The position numbers and the translations under genes were made by a program. Of a stretch of DNA of 31,234 nt, positions 29,401 to 31,234 are shown piece after piece. The number at the start of each line of letters is the position of its first letter. The first letter of the stretch is position 1. Under the pieces are notes generated by a model. It did not search any database and was not told the DNA's origin. It saw only the letters and a list, made by a program, of their open reading frames with translations. This DNA is from JBCDCB01 sp039182735. Lineage in GTDB: Bacteria; Planctomycetota; Phycisphaerae; Phycisphaerales; UBA1924. The stretch is from NCBI GenBank assembly GCA_039182735.1, contig JBCDCB010000037.1, positions 1 to 31,234 of the forward strand. Reading direction: 5' to 3'.

Positions 29401-30802
29401 CGTTGCCGGCGTCCATTTCACTGGTGAGTTCGCGGAAGATCTCGACGGGCTCGCCCAACGCCGTGGCGTTCGTGGAGATGAGCGGCGCATCGATGACGAC
29501 GTCGGGGAACTGCAGGGCGTTGGCGTCGGTGCCGAGGGACCAGACATCGACGATGAGCGTGCGCTGCTGGAGCGGGTTGATCTGTTCGAGGGTCGCAGGA
29601 TCGCAGGAGCCGCCCACGCCGACCGGCCCGGTCAGATATTCGGGCGAGGAGAGGTCGTTCGCGAAGGGGGCGATGGTGATGGTGAAGTCGCCGCTCTGCG
29701 CGTTGCTGACCGAGGGGCCTTGGAAGAAGAAGTAATCGAACTCATCGACCTCGTCGATGCTGTCGGCACCGAGACGCAGGAACGTGTTCGTGAAGCTGTC
29801 GCCGACGGCGTCCATCATTGGATCGAGGAGTTGGATCGCGCGCTCGGGCTCGTTGTTGTCGAGGAAGCCGCCCGAGACCGACGTCCCGATGAGACCGGCG
29901 TCACCGTACAGGTCGTGGATGGCGCGGATGTCGTCTTCCTGCGGCCCGTCAAGGATGCTCGCGTCGAAGAAGAGCGTCGGGCCCATGATGCGCGAGCTGT
30001 CGTCGGGGCACGTCGTGGAGAGACCGATCGCGTGCCCAACGACCTGCGTGACAACGTTCTCGAGCACCGCGAAGCGGCCCTCGGGCGTCTGCCCGCCCCA
30101 GTTCTCGGCAACATCGAGCACGATGTCGCGCGAGCCGTTGTCCGAGTCGCGGTTCGACAGCGCGAGCACACCGCCGGGGCCATCGATGGAGGCCATCGCG
30201 AAGCGGATGTCGCCGACGCGGAAGCCGCCGGCGGTCGGATCGAGCGGGCCGTTGGTGTCCGGGAAGCTCAGACTTTCGGTTGAGGGATCACCCGCCATCG
30301 CCGGGGGCTCGAGCTGGTCCCAGAAGTTGATGTCGGGGTCGTCGCCGGGCACGGCGGGATCGCCTTGGGCGCGAAGCACGAGCGCGACGCGCACGCCGCT
30401 GACCGACTCCCAGTCGGTGAGCGCATCGTCGAAGACACTGAACCAGGCGCTGCGTGCATCGACGCCGACGGCGGTGAAGGCGGAGTCGAGCGTCGCGAAG
30501 GTCTGGCTCGTGCCCGATGCCATCGGGAAGGCCGAGACGTCGGTCCCGTCTCGAACGAACGAGAAGGTGATGACCAGCGGTTCGCCGTTGTCACCCGTGC
30601 CAGGCCAGCGATCGCCGGGCTCGAAGAAGTTGTGATTGATCGGGGCGGTGCGGTCACGCAGTTGGTTGAACTGGTCGCGATACGCCGGCGTCGCGTCGGC
30701 GTCGAACACCACCTGCGCGACAGACTGCTCCGCGATCCCCGCAAACGATCCGATCACAACCGCCATGGTCAGCGGACTGGCGGCTTCGATACGTCGCTTC
30801 AT
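26495..30802 (-). CDS. Large secreted subtilase (S8) with degenerate metzincin-like domain and EF-hand/dockerin-like end
   Basis: The ATG at 30802 gives 1435 residues with a signal peptide (MKRRIEAASPLTMAVVIGSF, likely cut after about residue 29). Residues 30-300 resemble a matrixin-type metalloprotease, but the zinc motif HExxHxxGxxH reads QVVGHAIGLST (253-263): only the middle His257 and Gly260 remain, with an SRIM Met-turn-like element (270-273). Residues about 480-950 form an S8 subtilase with Asp562 (GNIDGQHV), His597 (GAHATESGGLI), Asn743 (AAGNNG) and Ser905 (GTSIAAST); the triad looks complete, with large insertions. A 14-glycine tract (1137-1150) links to a beta-rich C-terminal part. 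An EF-hand loop DHNQDGIVNLED (1398-1409) near the end is dockerin-like. It is probably extracellular or cell-surface; its substrate is unknown. Upstream frame codons lack a signal peptide. Confidence 0.85.
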   Translation of the reverse strand: MKRRIEAASPLTMAVVIGSFAGIAEQSVAQVVFDADATPAYRDQFNQLRDRTAPINHNFFEPGDRWPGTGDNGEPLVITFSFVRDGTDVSAFPMASGTSQTFATLDSAFTAVGVDARSAWFSVFDDALTDWESVSGVRVALVLRAQGDPAVPGDDPDINFWDQLEPPAMAGDPSTESLSFPDTNGPLDPTAGGFRVGDIRFAMASIDGPGGVLALSNRDSDNGSRDIVLDVAENWGGQTPEGRFAVLENVVTQVVGHAIGLSTTCPDDSSRIMGPTLFFDASILDGPQEDDIRAIHDLYGDAGLIGTSVSGGFLDNNEPERAIQLLDPMMDAVGDSFTNTFLRLGADSIDEVDEFDYFFFQGPSVSNAQSGDFTITIAPFANDLSSPEYLTGPVGVGGSCDPATLEQINPLQQRTLIVDVWSLGTDANALQFPDVVIDAPLISTNATALGEPVEIFRELTSEMDAGNAETEFFLIRVTAVDGDPEDVQRYSLQVEVTTGDRGAFVLDTGSAIERQRIFSRRLGFESDEAIGSSLVTINSPVGSALGPGDIFSGAGIVVGNIDGQHVWDGHTVFDGRPVPQVTWNGTRLPGENTFGAHATESGGLISANPFLFSTLPTTEILFTNDTGSGQPVPVFLDPDGTNSNLNSNFLSVAPGAFLASGAVALRGQIFDDFFVVSEDAYGFSLFVMTDIAFSQSAGLPARATILNAPFGQLSTTDASDDISLLTDAAVNQYSVTIVAAAGNNGEIDQTDECSDEGEDDEPGGIFPGSRTINIPGAAFNTITVGAAGFDTQGGDGSPNEGGVRGLTQHVAPFSSKGPANAFDYTAMQLVTDNAPRPGIDVVAIGVGQLNPRIFIPGETCPQFNRRVFSRVALPTFDANDPDPDEFTSNTDPDNPTDEIGTEGTSIAASTVTGLIALLQESAAYRLDRLGDGNSAVTAEDFIIPDASAGTNGFPTPAELFPLRLDDQGNPDPLSTDPLVMKAIVLNSATKLIGWSNTQNPGNDQVVGGQGLACTEDDLVGAEDVTVPLDVAQGAGLINGTRALFQYHFGQTDWDVTDPRRPTVGVPPEAFEPPIIPSGFSAASEDDPANQPKTPRTKHEAMSIVSAAQAMSGPRTRSYSRSLQFTGRPDPVLELPIGGGGGGGGGGGGGGDVPPRIPVGGLPPLSAPIPNIGAVGVPPVEINPLDVVTFPTYGWDIGNLDTAVVSNGDFSQVAVDYIDYPIGPVFSTTADPQDFIATLVWNRNVQMRRPQASNLTNPNFGDLVALGFEDLDLELYLGDPNQNGELIASSISQWSNVEHIVFAVPEGGGPFFFTLRVRHDSQLYDVFQNDPVAEVKYAVAWRVDDDFDEATFCMGSMRLASDNGLSQVETSRKAVKDILDTLPRFGATIVDRHYDISADHNQDGIVNLEDINWQLQRLQHAGVISGERRTSLTSRN
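27353..27394 (-). repeat. Glycine-codon tract encoding 14 glycines
   Basis: Forty-two bases of mixed GGC/GGT/GGA codons encode Gly1137-Gly1150 of the large subtilase. Codon use is mixed rather than a pure triplet repeat, which suggests selection for the peptide linker rather than recent slippage. Confidence 0.85.
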
Positions 30803-31155
30803 CACTATCAACTCTCCCGAAAGACACGGGGCAATCGACTCATTCGACCCTTGCGACGGGCGGCGCGGACGCGCACCCACCGCCACGGAGCGGGCATGAG
30901 CGTACGACTCGGGTGCCTTCTCCGAGAACCGCACACTGTACCCGACAGGCCAGCCCGTTGCACCGGGCCCAGACAAGCACCGTTCGAACCTCGTAAAATC
31001 CTTTCGAGACCCGACTTACCGACATACGCACCCTGAGGGCTCATCGGTTCCGACGAATCCCTCGGAGTTTGGTGGCCACTTGCTTCGACGCACGCCGCTC
31101 CGGGCGGTTCCGCGTGCCCTCCGCGGCTCCCGCCTCGCGATTCCGTCCGAATCGT
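30803..31155. other. Gene-free stretch between the subtilase gene and the tRNA-fMet promoter
   Basis: About 350 bases with no credible coding frame. On the minus strand, GGGAG lies 11 bases before the subtilase ATG, and a -10-like TACAGT occurs at 30940-30935 in GTCGGGTACAGTGTGC. The segment around 30990-31030 is locally less GC-rich. No repeats, tRNA genes or strong hairpins were recognised. Confidence 0.45.
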
Positions 31156-31185
31156 TTGACTCGTCAGCCGAGGGACGCCTACCCT
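31156..31185 (+). promoter_or_regulatory. Candidate promoter for tRNA-fMet
   Basis: TTGACT (31156-31161, five of six matches) and TACCCT (31180-31185, three of six) are 18 bases apart. The second box ends 11 bases before the tRNA starts. Stable-RNA promoters often have a good -35, as here. Confidence 0.45.
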
Positions 31186-31196
31186 CTCGGCCTGAC

Positions 31197-31234
31197 TGCG
31201 GGGTAGAGCAGCCTGGTAGCTCGTCGGGCTCATA
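31197..31234 (+). tRNA. Initiator tRNA-fMet (CAT anticodon), cut by the window edge
   Basis: The visible 38 bases form the 5' half of an initiator tRNA. TGCGGGG is the acceptor strand, TAGAGCAGCCTGGTAGCTC the D arm, and TCGGGCTCATA the anticodon stem and loop. Anticodon CAT is at 31231-31233. The three G bases at the bottom of the anticodon stem are the hallmark of initiator tRNA, as opposed to elongator Met or lysidine-modified Ile tRNA. The 3' half, including the T arm, lies outside the window. Confidence 0.93.

Noticed and set aside
29012..30283. A 423-codon plus-strand open frame within the subtilase region
   Set aside because: It mirrors the minus-strand secreted protein, which has a signal peptide and catalytic motifs. 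The plus-strand product is Asp/Glu/Arg/Val-rich and motif-free.
26495..30802. Reading the subtilase as catalytically dead because HGTHVAG seemed to have Phe for the catalytic His
   Set aside because: Aligning HATESGGLI with HGTHVAG places His597 in the catalytic position, at a normal distance of 35 residues from Asp562. The triad then looks complete.

Overview
This is a GC-rich bacterial chromosome segment carrying housekeeping and isoprenoid/hopanoid genes. It fits a member of the Planctomycetota, perhaps class Phycisphaerae. That assignment is inferred from the combination of HpnC/HpnD/HpnE and HpnH, a very large secreted protease-like protein with a glycine linker and a C-terminal calcium-binding loop, a SerRS with an NNT-type motif 3, and weakly conserved promoters. 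No phage, transposon, CRISPR array or other mobile element was seen.

Layout. 1-417 has no convincing gene apart from a possible gene start at the left edge. 418-1581 (-) is hpnH (radical SAM, adenosylhopane formation). 1677-3263 (+) is an ECF sigma factor with a putative membrane anti-sigma factor. 3373-4155 (+) is rpmI-rplT with hairpin-rich leaders and no infC. 4156-7537 (-) is a tightly overlapping hpnC-hpnD-hpnE operon that makes squalene. Divergent from it, 7614-10300 (+) is ispH, a PTPS/QueD-like gene and rlmN, followed by a methyltransferase and a flavin-reductase-like gene (10394-11778). purF (11780-13270) is on the minus strand. rpsD (13490-14089, with a structured leader) and a PpiD/SurA-like membrane-anchored chaperone (14136-16160) follow on the plus strand. 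A small unknown minus-strand gene comes next, then a MacB-type ABC permease, an RsmB-type rRNA methyltransferase and an EIIA/PtsN-like protein. An orphan TolQ/ExbB-like gene lies on the minus strand. ispA, dxs and nadK (20642-24593, +) precede an unidentified structured RNA with its own promoter-like sequence and intrinsic terminator (about 24679-24930). serS follows. A 1435-residue secreted subtilase fused to a degenerate metzincin-like domain is read on the minus strand (26495-30802). The window ends inside an initiator tRNA (tRNA-fMet).

How the genes fit together. Dxs (first MEP-pathway step), IspH (last step) and IspA (FPP synthesis) supply FPP. HpnC, HpnD and HpnE convert FPP to squalene, and HpnH acts after cyclisation to hopene. 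The squalene-hopene cyclase is not in this window. A second theme is translation: L35, L20, S4, SerRS, RlmN, RsmB and the initiator tRNA.

The observations I rate highest are the structured RNA between nadK and serS, the PTPS homologue that keeps its zinc histidines but lacks several catalytic residues, the large protein combining an apparently intact subtilase triad with a disabled metalloprotease motif, and a recurring TAnnnT promoter-like element placed before most transcription units.
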